This document shows, in pieces, positions 16,130 through 24,533 of a stretch of DNA of 32,757 nucleotides (positions are counted from its first letter, which is position 1; each line of letters opens with the position of its first letter). The translations under genes were made by a program, and so were the position numbers. The notes beneath the pieces were generated by a model that had not been told where the DNA came from, ran no database searches, and worked only from the letters and a program-made list of their open reading frames with translations. The DNA is from Chitinophagales bacterium 65-1 (lineage in GTDB: Bacteria; Bacteroidota; Bacteroidia; Chitinophagales; Chitinophagaceae), in NCBI GenBank assembly GCA_002050465.1, contig MWYX01000044.1, positions 1-32,757 on the forward strand. The letters run 5' to 3'.

Positions 16130-16495
16130 ATGATGAGTAAATTTTCGATCGCCCTGTTTCTTATTATCACAATCACCAGCTGTGGAAGAAAACATGCCCC
16201 CAATAAAACAGACTCTATAACAACTACCGTAACATCTGAACCTAATACCGGAAACGTTACTTCAAAAAAGGCTGATACAATTGCAGTGGTAAAGAAAAAA
16301 ATATTTACTCCAAAAAAGAAAGATATAATTCCACCTTCCATTGTGGTTAATGACCAGGCCGCAAAAAAAGCAGTGGATGGCAGATTGTATTATGACCTGC
16401 TGGGCAACCGATACTGGAAGAATTATAAAGATGGAAGATATTATCTCTTTAACCAGAAGATGTATGATAACCCTGCATTTAAGCCACCGAAATAG
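16130..16495 (+). CDS. Small lipoprotein with YYD motif
   Basis: A 121-residue protein (or 120 from the second ATG at 16133). The signal peptide ends in the lipobox TITSC (Cys19 counting from the first Met), so it is a lipoprotein. The middle is Thr/Lys-rich and probably disordered (KKKIFTPKKKDIIPPS). The C-terminus holds DGRLYYDLLGNRYWKNYKDG, which is rich in Tyr/Trp and resembles ANIYYDIEQKYY of the lipoprotein at 5346-5876. It is divergent from the FHA/SEDS-PBP operon and ends 6 bases from the convergent SRPBCC gene. Function unknown. Confidence 0.7.
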   Translation: MMSKFSIALFLIITITSCGRKHAPNKTDSITTTVTSEPNTGNVTSKKADTIAVVKKKIFTPKKKDIIPPSIVVNDQAAKKAVDGRLYYDLLGNRYWKNYKDGRYYLFNQKMYDNPAFKPPK

Positions 16496-16501
16496 GATCA
16501 A

Positions 16502-16930
16502 TTACTTTTCTACAAACTCTTTCAAATTTTTTCCGATAATCTCTGTCCACCCTTGCGCAAAAGATTCTTTTGCAAAATCAGGTTTATTTTCAGGGAATGT
16601 TTCCAAACCGGCATGTGTAAGCTTTACTCTTGTTTTAACGCCTTCATCAAACAATTCAAAAGTTACATAACTCTTTCCTTGCAGGCCCTCATAGCTCCAG
16701 CTATAGGTAAGTTTTTTGTCAGGTATTACTTCGGTTATTTTACACAGGTGCAGGTATTCTGTTCCATCACTCCCACTTCCTTTAAATTGAAACTCAAAAC
16801 CTGCTTCAGGTTTAAAATCCGATAAGTCAAAATACCATTTCTTCATATCATCTTTATCTGTAATGGCTTTCCATACTTTGCTAATAGGAGCATTATAGGT
16901 GCGTTCAATTACAAATGGTTCTGGTTTCAT
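16502..16930 (-). CDS. SRPBCC (AHSA1-like) domain protein
   Basis: A 142-residue single-domain protein of the START/Bet v1-like superfamily, close to the AHSA1 (Aha1 C-terminal) type. Family-like pieces are IERTYNAPISKVWKAITD at the N-terminus, MKKWYFDLSDFKPEAGFEF, LTYSWSYEG in the middle and SFAQGWTEIIGKNLKEFVE in the C-terminal helix. These proteins form a cavity for small hydrophobic ligands or act as stress-related co-factors; the ligand cannot be told from sequence. Length is full for the family. The convergent lipoprotein gene ends only 6 bases away. Confidence 0.88.
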   Translation of the reverse strand: MKPEPFVIERTYNAPISKVWKAITDKDDMKKWYFDLSDFKPEAGFEFQFKGSGSDGTEYLHLCKITEVIPDKKLTYSWSYEGLQGKSYVTFELFDEGVKTRVKLTHAGLETFPENKPDFAKESFAQGWTEIIGKNLKEFVEK

Positions 16931-16982
16931 TTTTTTTTACTTTTAGTGTCCAAGATAATCCACGCAACTTATCCTGCACCGA

Positions 16983-17025
16983 GTCTCGCTTTGCACAGGT
17001 TCTACTGTGAAGATCTCGCTGAGAC
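16983..17025. repeat. Nested inverted repeat downstream of the toxin gene
   Basis: GTCTC (16983-16987) pairs with GAGAC (17021-17025), and inside it CACAG (16994-16998) pairs with CTGTG (17005-17009) around GTTCTA. The structure could be a palindromic repeat element or an RNA hairpin near the end of the toxin-antitoxin transcript. There is no U tract immediately after it on either strand, so it is a weak terminator candidate. Confidence 0.35.
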
Positions 17026-17036
17026 AAAGAAAATTT

Positions 17037-17335
17037 TTATTTTCTGAATCTTTTATCAGGATGTTTATAGGTGCAATGCACAGCATAAATAATTACAGCC
17101 TCATCCTCAATTTCATATACAATCAGGTAAGGAAACTTTTTAATGTAACATCACGTACGGTATGCGTTTCATCTATAAAACCATAATATTCCGGGTGCTT
17201 GCTGATGTCATTATACCGTTCAAGTACTTCTGATAAAAATCTATCCCCTAATCCAGGCTGCTTTTCTTCGTAATAGCAGTAAGCTTCCAGAGCATCATCT
17301 GCTGCAGATTTGAGAATGATTAATTTATAACTCAC
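17037..17335 (-). pseudogene. ParE/RelE-type toxin, frameshifted
   Basis: The open frame (17123-17335) starts with GTG at 17335 and encodes 70 residues beginning MSYKLIILKSAADDALEAYC, typical of the ParE/RelE mRNA-interferase or gyrase-toxin fold, then ends early after DVTLKSFLT. In the neighbouring frame the sequence continues KFPYLIVYEIEDEAVIIYAV and ends HPDKRFRK at a stop at 17037-17039, exactly the missing C-terminus of the family. Adding one A to the A5 run (17137-17141, plus-strand T5) restores a 99-residue protein. The gene is thus broken by a single-base deletion, unless this is a sequencing error or ribosomal slippage at the run. The GTG overlaps the antitoxin TAG by one base, as in bicistronic toxin-antitoxin pairs. 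Confidence 0.85.
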
Positions 17336-17565
17336 TACAATTTATTTTGGCGAACGTAGGCAACAAATTCTTCAGCAGCTAGAGTTTGTTCTTCGCCATT
17401 TTTATATTTAGTGCGACGGTTGTTTATTTCCTCAAGCTCATCCTCGCTATACTGGTAATCAGAAGTTATGCTGTCTTTAAGAATAGTATAAATAGCTTCT
17501 AACTTTTTATCGTCTGCAGTATCTATGTATTCATGCAGAGCTTGTTTTATTTGTACTTCCGCCAT
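17335..17565 (-). CDS. RelB-type antitoxin / addiction module component
   Basis: A 76-residue acidic protein (begins MAEVQIKQALHEYIDTADD) that is helix-rich: an N-terminal helical segment (LHEYIDTADDKKLEAIYTIL) and a second helix rich in Glu/Arg (SEDELEEINNRRTKYKNGEE), ending AEEFVAYVRQNKL. Small antitoxins next to ParE/RelE toxins in Bacteroidota have this form. It is directly upstream of the toxin with a one-base stop/start overlap, so the pair is translated together. Antitoxins normally bind both the toxin and their own promoter. It appears intact although the toxin is frameshifted. Confidence 0.8.
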   Translation of the reverse strand: MAEVQIKQALHEYIDTADDKKLEAIYTILKDSITSDYQYSEDELEEINNRRTKYKNGEEQTLAAEEFVAYVRQNKL

Positions 17566-17647
17566 AATTTTTTATTTATTCAAATTTACATTTTTTAAAA
17601 GAAAAAGAAAAGCATAGAATATCATCTCTCATTTCATAGTATCCCAG

Positions 17648-17710
17648 TTGGATCTTGTGTCCAAGCAGGTCTTCGTTGTATAGCTTTTGTGAGTTGGCAC
17701 GAGACCCTGC
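17648..17710. repeat. Inverted repeats upstream of the toxin-antitoxin pair
   Basis: TTGGA (17648-17652) pairs with TCCAA (17660-17664), and GCAGGTCT (17665-17672) pairs with AGACCCTGC (17702-17710) with one bulged base around a 29-base loop. The segment lies in the 275-bp gap between the antitoxin start and prfC, which otherwise holds only the prfC promoter candidate. Together with the repeat at 16983-17025 it brackets the toxin-antitoxin genes. Repetition elsewhere in the genome cannot be judged. Confidence 0.3.
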
Positions 17711-17802
17711 TGTTGAAAAGAACAAGAACTTTTTGGTTGCCGGTTTATCCTAAAGATGACTACCAAAAATAAAACACCCACCACTAATAAAACTTCAATA
17801 GT

Positions 17803-17810
17803 TATCTTTG
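17803..17810 (+). promoter_or_regulatory. Candidate Bacteroidota -7 box for prfC
   Basis: TATCTTTG is a full match to TAnnTTTG and ends 30 bases before the prfC ATG, leaving a short leader of about 25 bases. No clear -33 element is seen. Confidence 0.5.
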
Positions 17811-17840
17811 CGCACTCCGTAAAAATGGCGGGACAGGTTT

Positions 17841-19427
17841 ATGAAATACGCAAACGAAATAAGCAAACGGCGCACATTTGCCATAATCAGTCACCCCGAT
17901 GCCGGCAAGACAACACTCACAGAAAAATTTTTATTATTTGGCGGCGCCATACAAACTGCAGGTGCTGTAAAAAGCAACAAAATAAAAAAACATGCTACAT
18001 CAGATTTCATGGAGATAGAAAGGCAGCGGGGAATTTCTGTGGCAACATCCGTAATGAGCTTTGAATACAAAAATATGCTGGTGAACCTGCTGGATACTCC
18101 CGGCCACAAAGACTTTGCTGAAGACACTTACCGAACATTAACTGCTGTGGACAGCGTGGTGCTTGTGATAGACTGCGTAAAAGGCGTGGAAGAGCAAACC
18201 AAAAGGCTGATGGAAGTGTGCCGGATGAGAGATACACCTGTAATTGTTTTTGTAAATAAAATGGACCGTGACGGCAAAAACCCTTTTGATCTTTTAGATG
18301 AAATAGAAAGTGAACTAAGCATAAAACTTCACCCGCTAAGCTGGCCCATTGGCATGGGCAGGGATTTTAAGGGCGTATATAATTTATTTGATAAGAGTTT
18401 GCTGCTGTTCAATCCAAATCAAAAAGCTACAGAAGAAGATTATTTGCCATTGAAAGATTTGAATGATGATGTGCTGCAAAGAAAAATAGGTGAAAAAGAG
18501 GCAGGGCAATTAAGAGAAGATGTTGAACTGATTGAAGGTGTGTATGGTCCGTTTGATAACGAGCCTTATCTGCAGGGAAAAGTAGCACCTGTATTTTTCG
18601 GCAGCGCCATAAATAATTTTGGTGTAAAAGAATTATTGGAAACATTTCTGCAGATATCTCCCCTGCCTTTGCATCGTAATGCAACCACAAGAATTGTTGA
18701 ACCGACGGAAAATAAATTCAGTGGTTTTATTTTTAAGATACATGCCAACCTTGATCCCAAACATAGGGACAGGATCGCTTTTTTAAGAGTATGTGCAGGC
18801 AAGTTTGAACGCAACAAATATTTTCATCATGTGCGGCTAGATAAGGATGTAAGGTTCAGCAATCCCTATACCTTTTTGGCAAGAGATAAAGATGTGATTG
18901 AATCAGCATATCCGGGTGATGTGGTTGGTTTATTTGATACAGGAAATTTTAAGATCGGTGATACATTAACTGAAGGGGAGGACTTTTATTTCACAGGCAT
19001 TCCTTCCTTCTCTCCTGAGATATTTAAAGAAGTGCAGAACAAAGACCCGATGAAAACAAAGCAGCTTGAGAAAGGCTTGCTGCAATTGACTGATGAAGGT
19101 GTGGCACAATTGTTCACGCAGTTTGGAGGTAACAAAAAAATTATCGGTTGTGTGGGTGAACTGCAGTTTGAAGTTATACAATACCGTTTATTGCATGAGT
19201 ATGGAGCAAGTGTTCAATTAAACAATCTTCCTTTTTATAAAGCCTGCTGGCTTACCAGCACCGATCAAAAAAAGCTGGAAGAATTTATCCGTTTTAAACA
19301 AGCCAACATCGCTAATGATAAGGATGCGCATTTGGTTTATCTGGCACAAAGCGAATGGTTCTTAAATACCGAACAAAGAAATAATCCTGAGATTGAATTT
19401 CATTTTACCAGTGAGATACATAAGTAA
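17841..19427 (+). CDS. prfC: Peptide chain release factor 3 (RF3)
   Basis: A 528-residue translational GTPase that recycles RF1/RF2 from the ribosome after termination. The GTPase motifs are [13 protein letters not shown] (P-loop, residues 18-30), a switch I region around [32 protein letters not shown] (G3) and [18 protein letters not shown] (G4). The RF3-specific C-terminal part includes [20 protein letters not shown]. Length agrees with RF3 (about 525-530), shorter than EF-G. The start [20 protein letters not shown] is the usual RF3 N-terminus. Frames on the other strand across this gene are shadows. Confidence 0.97.
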   Translation: MKYANEISKRRTFAIISHPDAGKTTLTEKFLLFGGAIQTAGAVKSNKIKKHATSDFMEIERQRGISVATSVMSFEYKNMLVNLLDTPGHKDFAEDTYRTLTAVDSVVLVIDCVKGVEEQTKRLMEVCRMRDTPVIVFVNKMDRDGKNPFDLLDEIESELSIKLHPLSWPIGMGRDFKGVYNLFDKSLLLFNPNQKATEEDYLPLKDLNDDVLQRKIGEKEAGQLREDVELIEGVYGPFDNEPYLQGKVAPVFFGSAINNFGVKELLETFLQISPLPLHRNATTRIVEPTENKFSGFIFKIHANLDPKHRDRIAFLRVCAGKFERNKYFHHVRLDKDVRFSNPYTFLARDKDVIESAYPGDVVGLFDTGNFKIGDTLTEGEDFYFTGIPSFSPEIFKEVQNKDPMKTKQLEKGLLQLTDEGVAQLFTQFGGNKKIIGCVGELQFEVIQYRLLHEYGASVQLNNLPFYKACWLTSTDQKKLEEFIRFKQANIANDKDAHLVYLAQSEWFLNTEQRNNPEIEFHFTSEIHK

Positions 19428-19513
19428 GGGTGACCGTGCGTAATGAGTGAATTAATTATTGAAACGGCAGACGTAAGACTTGAAATAGTGCATTCCCAGG
19501 TTTGGCGATAGAT

Positions 19514-21472
19514 TTATTTCATTAGAACAACAGTTCCTTTTTTATTTACTTCACCACAGACTGTTATTGCTTTAATAACATACACATATGCACCAACATT
19601 CTGTAATTTACCTTTGTATATTCCGTCCCAGCATTTTGCAGGATCTTTCGTATAAAAAATTCTTTCTCCAAAACGATTATAAATACTAAAATCCAGGTTG
19701 GTTACTGTTCCCCAATATTTTAATCCAAAGCAATCATTTATACCATCATTATTAGGCGTAAAGGCGGTAGGCATATTGTAATTTCCCGTCTTATTATCAA
19801 TTCCAACATTCACAGTAACTGTATCAGTGTTTTTACATCCATTATTATCAAACCCTTTTACAATGTATAATGTGGTCTTTCGGGGTTTTGCTATAGGATT
19901 TGAAACAGTGCTATCATTCAGATCATTGCCTTGTTGCCAGAGATAACTTTTGCCACCAACAGCATTTAACTGTGTAAATGTTTTTGAACAGTCAATGTCA
20001 TTAGTTTTTGAGGCTTTAATAGCAGGCAGTGGTAAAACAGTAACTTTTGTAGATAACACCATCGAATCATTACACGTACTGTCTTTAATAGTAACGGAAT
20101 ATCTAATATTAGAGGTGGGTGTTGCAACTGGATTGCTGATATTCGGATTGCTCAAAAATGCAGCAGGCTGCCATAGATAAGAAGTACCTCCGGAAGCATT
20201 TAACTGGACAATACTTTTTTCACACACCGAATTATCGGGGGAAATAGTAAAAGTGTTTTGTGGCTTTGCTGTTGCTGAACCCGCCATGCTTTTACATCCA
20301 TTTACCGTTTGCGTTACTGTATAAATTCCGCCTGTTGTTACATTTATTGAAGGAGTTGTTGCATTGGTACTCCATAATAAAGCTCCTGTTGCTGTTGTGG
20401 AAAGGGTTGATGTTCCATTGCAGTTATCAACTACGGTAACAATGGGTTGGGGCGGCTGCTCTAATATAGTTACGTTAACAGGATCTACAGTTGTACAAAT
20501 ACCGGTTCCCGTTCCTTTTATATAATAGGTGCCACTTATATTTATTGCAGCCGGATTTGGTGTAGTGAGGGCATTTAACCCCATTGAATCTGTAAAGTAA
20601 GTAAAACTCAAATTAACGTCGCTGCCATTAGTGATTGCCGGTGCCTTCAAATTAATTGTTCCCGGTGAACATATTGGGGCTGGATTATTTGTTTTGCTGG
20701 TTACTATTTTACAACATCCGCCATATTCCATTACTTCGGTCTGGTTTATTGCGCGGTCATAAATTCTTATCTCATCCATCACGCCATTAAACCAGTAGGG
20801 GTATAGAGGGTTAAAAGTAGCTTTGCCTAAAAACAAATCATCAGGACTTGTCATACTCAGGCCTGGAATGTCCCTAGATATTATAAGTTTGCAATCCACA
20901 TAAAGTTTAGCTGTATTACCATCATAAGTATAAACTACACTATACCATCTATTTTGTATAATCCAAGGGTAATTATAATCTTGTAGACCTCCCTGGTTTG
21001 CCCTCCCTCCCTGTCCTTGGCCGTAAAAAAATTGATGAATGGTATCGCTACCAGAAGTCTCACAGCTAGAATTACCGGGATAAAGATTTTCATCGATTCT
21101 AAGTTTGTATGCCGGCGGATCTTCATCTGTATTCCCTTTCCATAGAATTGAAGTTCCACGGCACGGTCCAAGATAAAAGCCTTGTACTTTAACCCACGCA
21201 CAAATTGAAATTTGCGAAGATGGATTTAGAGAAGGTGAATTTGGGATTCTAATATAATTGCTTATCCCATTAAAAGAGTATGCACTATTTGCATTTCCTA
21301 ATCTATCAACTGTTAACGAGGCATTATTAAAAACAGGATGATTTCCATTACCACTGGCGTCTTTTGCATCGCCATTAAATGGATAATATGCAACCAGCCC
21401 TTTCGCTAAATCAATTTGAGAAAAACAAGCGTTACTTAATAGTAATAAAATTAGGAGCGGATATGTTTTCAT
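19514..21472 (-). CDS. LamG-domain surface protein with T9SS type B (gliding-motility-associated) C-terminus
   Basis: A 652-residue secreted protein. Signal peptide at 1-18. A LamG/concanavalin-like domain covers about 22-250: LVAYYPFNGDAKDASGNGNH, SICAWVKVQG and a closing segment DEIRIYDRAINQTEVMEY. Ig-like or PKD-like repeats follow, each with CxxS/VQLNASGGTSYLWQP-type motifs (about 255-565). The last ~85 residues start MPTAFTPNNDGINDCF and include DFSIYNRFGERIFY and CWDGIYKGKLQNVGAYVY, the type B T9SS sorting domain. LamG domains often bind glycans, so an adhesin or surface-binding role is likely but unproven. It lies 47 bp downstream of purB on the same strand. Confidence 0.9.
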   Translation of the reverse strand: MKTYPLLILLLLSNACFSQIDLAKGLVAYYPFNGDAKDASGNGNHPVFNNASLTVDRLGNANSAYSFNGISNYIRIPNSPSLNPSSQISICAWVKVQGFYLGPCRGTSILWKGNTDEDPPAYKLRIDENLYPGNSSCETSGSDTIHQFFYGQGQGGRANQGGLQDYNYPWIIQNRWYSVVYTYDGNTAKLYVDCKLIISRDIPGLSMTSPDDLFLGKATFNPLYPYWFNGVMDEIRIYDRAINQTEVMEYGGCCKIVTSKTNNPAPICSPGTINLKAPAITNGSDVNLSFTYFTDSMGLNALTTPNPAAINISGTYYIKGTGTGICTTVDPVNVTILEQPPQPIVTVVDNCNGTSTLSTTATGALLWSTNATTPSINVTTGGIYTVTQTVNGCKSMAGSATAKPQNTFTISPDNSVCEKSIVQLNASGGTSYLWQPAAFLSNPNISNPVATPTSNIRYSVTIKDSTCNDSMVLSTKVTVLPLPAIKASKTNDIDCSKTFTQLNAVGGKSYLWQQGNDLNDSTVSNPIAKPRKTTLYIVKGFDNNGCKNTDTVTVNVGIDNKTGNYNMPTAFTPNNDGINDCFGLKYWGTVTNLDFSIYNRFGERIFYTKDPAKCWDGIYKGKLQNVGAYVYVIKAITVCGEVNKKGTVVLMK

Positions 21473-21519
21473 CGGGATAATCAGGAGACTGGTTTTCCTT
21501 ACTAAAGATAATCTATTTA

Positions 21520-22863
21520 TTATAACGAAGAATGTCCTGTATAATTGTGCGGATTGAGTGCTTTTAACTCCTTTTTTATAGCAGACGAAACCTTGAGGGA
21601 ATCAATAAAAGTTTGAATACTGTTTTTATCTAAAACAGAGTTATTCCGGGTTAATTTTTTTAAAGCTTCATAAGGTTCCGGATAATTTTCTCTTCTCAAA
21701 ATTGTTTGTATTGCTTCAGCAAGGATCGACCAATTGTTATCCAGATCATCTTTTATCTTTTGCTCATTCAAAATCAATTTGGTTAACCCTTTTTGAATGG
21801 ATTTTATTGCTAACATAGTATGAGCAAAGGGCACTCCGATGTTTCTTATTACAGTTGAATCTGTCAGGTCTCTTTGCAACCTTGATATTGGCAGTTTAGC
21901 TGAGAAGTGCTCCAGCAATGCATTTGCAATTCCTAAATTGCCTTCTGCATTTTCAAAATCAATGGGGTTTATTTTATGAGGCATGGCGCTGCTTCCAACT
22001 TCATTCTTATTTATTCTTTGTATAAAGTAATTCATAGAAATATATTGCCATATATCTCTGCACAGATCTATCAAAATGGTATTAATACGTTTGATGTTAT
22101 CAAAATGCGCTGCGAGCATATCATAATGTTCTATCTGGGTAGTAAATTGCTGGCGCTTTAACCCTAATTTTTTTTCAACAAAATCATCAGCAAACCTCAG
22201 CCATTCTTTTTTAGGAAAAGCAGCAAAATGAGCATTAAAATTTCCTGTTGCCCCTCCGAACTTTGCCGTAAAAGGAATATGTTTAAACATATCCAATTGG
22301 TTTTGAATCCGTTCTGCAAAAACCATTATTTCTTTTCCCAAAAAAGTAGGTGAAGCTGGCTGCCCATGTGTATGCGCCAGCATTGTAATATCCTTCCAAT
22401 CTTTTGCTAATGCTTCAAGGCTATTTTTCAAAGCAGAGATCAGTGGTAAATATTCAAGTTCAACAGCATTTTTCCATAATATGGGAATAGCGGTATTATT
22501 AATATCCTGGGATGTTAATCCAAAATGTATCCATTCTTTTATATCACTTCCACCCGAGGCTTTTAATGCATCTTTTAAAAAATATTCTACAGCTTTTACG
22601 TCATGGTTAGTTGTGGACTCGATATTTTTTATTTTTTCTGCATCGTTTAGTGAGAAATTCCCGACAAGATCTTTTAAATGGCTTTTTGTTTTCGATGGAA
22701 TTGTAAAAAATTTTCTGTCAGCAAGGAAAAAAAAATATTCTGCTTCAATTACAACTCTTTGTTTAATGAGGGCAAACTCTGAAAAATAGGCAGAAAGGGG
22801 TTCGGATTGCTTTCTGTAACGTCCATCAATGGGTGAAATAGCTGTAAGTGGCTGAAGTTGCAT
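21520..22863 (-). CDS. purB: Adenylosuccinate lyase
   Basis: A 447-residue enzyme of purine synthesis that cleaves SAICAR to AICAR and adenylosuccinate to AMP, releasing fumarate. The N-terminus LQPLTAISPIDGRYRKQSEP is diagnostic of PurB. HTHGQPASPTFLGKE holds the catalytic His region, and the superfamily signature GSSAMPHKINPIDFENAEGN lies near residue 295. Length and order match the E. coli-type PurB. It is divergent from mqnA, with a -7 box unusually close to the start codon. Confidence 0.96.
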   Translation of the reverse strand: MQLQPLTAISPIDGRYRKQSEPLSAYFSEFALIKQRVVIEAEYFFFLADRKFFTIPSKTKSHLKDLVGNFSLNDAEKIKNIESTTNHDVKAVEYFLKDALKASGGSDIKEWIHFGLTSQDINNTAIPILWKNAVELEYLPLISALKNSLEALAKDWKDITMLAHTHGQPASPTFLGKEIMVFAERIQNQLDMFKHIPFTAKFGGATGNFNAHFAAFPKKEWLRFADDFVEKKLGLKRQQFTTQIEHYDMLAAHFDNIKRINTILIDLCRDIWQYISMNYFIQRINKNEVGSSAMPHKINPIDFENAEGNLGIANALLEHFSAKLPISRLQRDLTDSTVIRNIGVPFAHTMLAIKSIQKGLTKLILNEQKIKDDLDNNWSILAEAIQTILRRENYPEPYEALKKLTRNNSVLDKNSIQTFIDSLKVSSAIKKELKALNPHNYTGHSSL

Positions 22864-22867
22864 ATAT

Positions 22868-22875
22868 CAAAGATA
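22868..22875 (-). promoter_or_regulatory. TAnnTTTG box 4 bp before the purB start codon
   Basis: On the minus strand TATCTTTG is a perfect -7 consensus but ends only four bases before the purB ATG at 22863. If it is used, the transcript would have almost no leader. The protein start is well supported by family comparison, so either transcription is leaderless or the match is chance. Confidence 0.3.
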
Positions 22876-22925
22876 AAAAATTGCAGTAAGTCTTTTTAAT
22901 TTAATAAGCATCTGCTTCGATACAG

Positions 22926-22933
22926 TAAATTTG
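22926..22933 (+). promoter_or_regulatory. Candidate Bacteroidota -7 box for mqnA and the sugar genes
   Basis: TAAATTTG matches TAnnTTTG and ends 21 bases before the proposed TTG start of mqnA. The sugar-nucleotide genes that follow have small gaps or overlaps and could be read from the same start. Confidence 0.4.
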
Positions 22934-22954
22934 CAGACCTAAAAAATAGATGTA

Positions 22955-23716
22955 TTGAATAATAAAATAAGAGTTGGCGCAGTAAATTATCTCAATACCA
23001 AACCTCTTATTTACGGTTTTGAAATTGGCGGGATGAAAGATGAAGTTGATCTTTTTCTCGAATATCCATCCAAAATTGCTGTAATGCTTAAGGAAGATAA
23101 AATTGATATTGGATTGGTGCCGGTTGTAATTATCCCGGAATTAAAAGAACATTATCTTATCTCTGACTATTGTATCGGCTGTGATGGGGAAGTAGGCAGT
23201 GTATGTTTATTCAGTGAAGTCCCTTTAGTAAAAATTGAAAGGATTCTGCTGGATTATCAAAGCAGAACCTCAGTTGACCTTCTTAAAATATTAATAAAGC
23301 AATACTGGAAAATTGATCCCGAACTTATTACCACATCAGAAGATTACAGGAAAAATATCTCAGGTACTACAGCAGGCTTGATAATTGGTGACAGGGCATT
23401 GGAACAAAGAAGAATTTCTAATTATAAATATGACCTGGGATATGAATGGAAAAAATTTACAGGGCTGCCATTTGTTTTTGCAACATGGATAAGTAATAAG
23501 CAGTTAGATTACACATTTATTGAATCTTTTAATAAAACGAATTTAAGCGGCCTGAAAAATATAGACAAAGTGGTTTCTGAAAACCCCTATGCGTTATTTG
23601 ATCTGAAATCTTATTATACTTCTTACATAAATTACTATCTGAATGAGAAAGCAAAAAAAGGATTGCAGGATTTTCTTGATTTGTTGATCGCTGACCAAAA
23701 TCAGTATTTAAAATGA
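22955..23716 (+). CDS. mqnA: Chorismate dehydratase MqnA (futalosine menaquinone pathway)
   Basis: A 253-residue periplasmic-binding-protein-like enzyme that converts chorismate to 3-enolpyruvylbenzoate, the first step of the futalosine route to menaquinone. The N-terminus KIRVGAVNYLNTKPLIYG is typical, followed by DIGLVPVVIIPEL, AGLIIGDRALEQR and GLPFVFATWIS. No in-frame ATG is available near the start, so TTG at 22955 is used. Other mqn genes are not in the window. The 3' half (from about 23310) has a diverged second copy at 28253-28642, suggesting recombination at this locus. rfbF starts 40 bp downstream. Confidence 0.92.
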   Translation: MNNKIRVGAVNYLNTKPLIYGFEIGGMKDEVDLFLEYPSKIAVMLKEDKIDIGLVPVVIIPELKEHYLISDYCIGCDGEVGSVCLFSEVPLVKIERILLDYQSRTSVDLLKILIKQYWKIDPELITTSEDYRKNISGTTAGLIIGDRALEQRRISNYKYDLGYEWKKFTGLPFVFATWISNKQLDYTFIESFNKTNLSGLKNIDKVVSENPYALFDLKSYYTSYINYYLNEKAKKGLQDFLDLLIADQNQYLK

Positions 23717-23756
23717 ATATAATATTTTTGAAGTCTGTAGCTCTTAAATAATTTTT

Positions 23757-24533
23757 ATGAAAGTTGTAATTTTTGCCGGTGGTTTAGGAACACGAATAAG
23801 TGAAGAAACAGATGCCCGCCCTAAACCTATGGTGGAAATTGGGGGAAAGCCAATGATATGGCATATAATGAAAATATACAGTCATTTCGGCTATAATGAT
23901 TTTATTATTTGCCTCGGTTATAAAGGCTATATCATTAAGGAATATTTTATGAATTATTTTTTGCATAATTCTGATATTACCATTGAATTAAAAAACAATA
24001 AAGTACAAATACATGATTCAAGTTCAGAAGCTTTTACTGTTACATTGGTTGAAACCGGCCTGGAAACAAAAACAGCGGGAAGATTAAAACAGGTGGAAAA
24101 GTATATTGGTAATGAAGATTTTATGCTAACATATGGCGACGGTGTATGCGATGTAAATTTAAAAGAACTCGTAGAATTTCATAAAGCACATAATAAAATT
24201 GCAACCGTTACTTCCATTCAATTAGATTCAAGATTTGGAGGTATGGAAGTTAATGATAACGGAGAAGTTACAGCTTTTAGAGAAAAAGCACACGATGAAT
24301 GCAAATGGATTAATGGAGGTTTTTTTGTTTTGAAGCCTGATGTATTTAAATATCTTGAAGGTGATATGACAAATATGATGTGGGAAGACAGGCCACTTGA
24401 GAGGCTTACTACAGATAATGAATTGGTTGCTTACAGGCACAAAGGCTTCTGGAAATGCATGGATGCCTTGCGGGATAAGATAGAACTGGAAGAATTATGG
24501 AAAAATAATGAAGCTAAATGGAAGGTGTGGTAA
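23757..24533 (+). CDS. rfbF: Glucose-1-phosphate cytidylyltransferase
   Basis: A 258-residue nucleotidyltransferase making CDP-glucose from glucose-1-phosphate and CTP, the entry step to CDP-linked deoxysugars. The N-terminal motif FAGGLGTRISEETDARPKPM, with IGGKPMIWHIMKIYSHFG, is characteristic of RfbF/DdhA. LTYGDGVCDVN is the metal-binding region and WINGGFFVLKPDVF follows. Length is normal. The 3' end overlaps the next gene (rfbG) by 16 bases, indicating coupling. Confidence 0.95.
   Translation: MKVVIFAGGLGTRISEETDARPKPMVEIGGKPMIWHIMKIYSHFGYNDFIICLGYKGYIIKEYFMNYFLHNSDITIELKNNKVQIHDSSSEAFTVTLVETGLETKTAGRLKQVEKYIGNEDFMLTYGDGVCDVNLKELVEFHKAHNKIATVTSIQLDSRFGGMEVNDNGEVTAFREKAHDECKWINGGFFVLKPDVFKYLEGDMTNMMWEDRPLERLTTDNELVAYRHKGFWKCMDALRDKIELEELWKNNEAKWKVW

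Noticed and set aside
17756-18064. 102-residue plus-strand frame overlapping the prfC start
   Set aside because: A frame shadow rich in Lys/Arg/His; the prfC frame there is unmistakable.
19443-19511. 22-residue frame between prfC and the LamG gene
   Set aside because: Too short, no hydrophobic or recognisable pattern, no upstream signal; probably chance.
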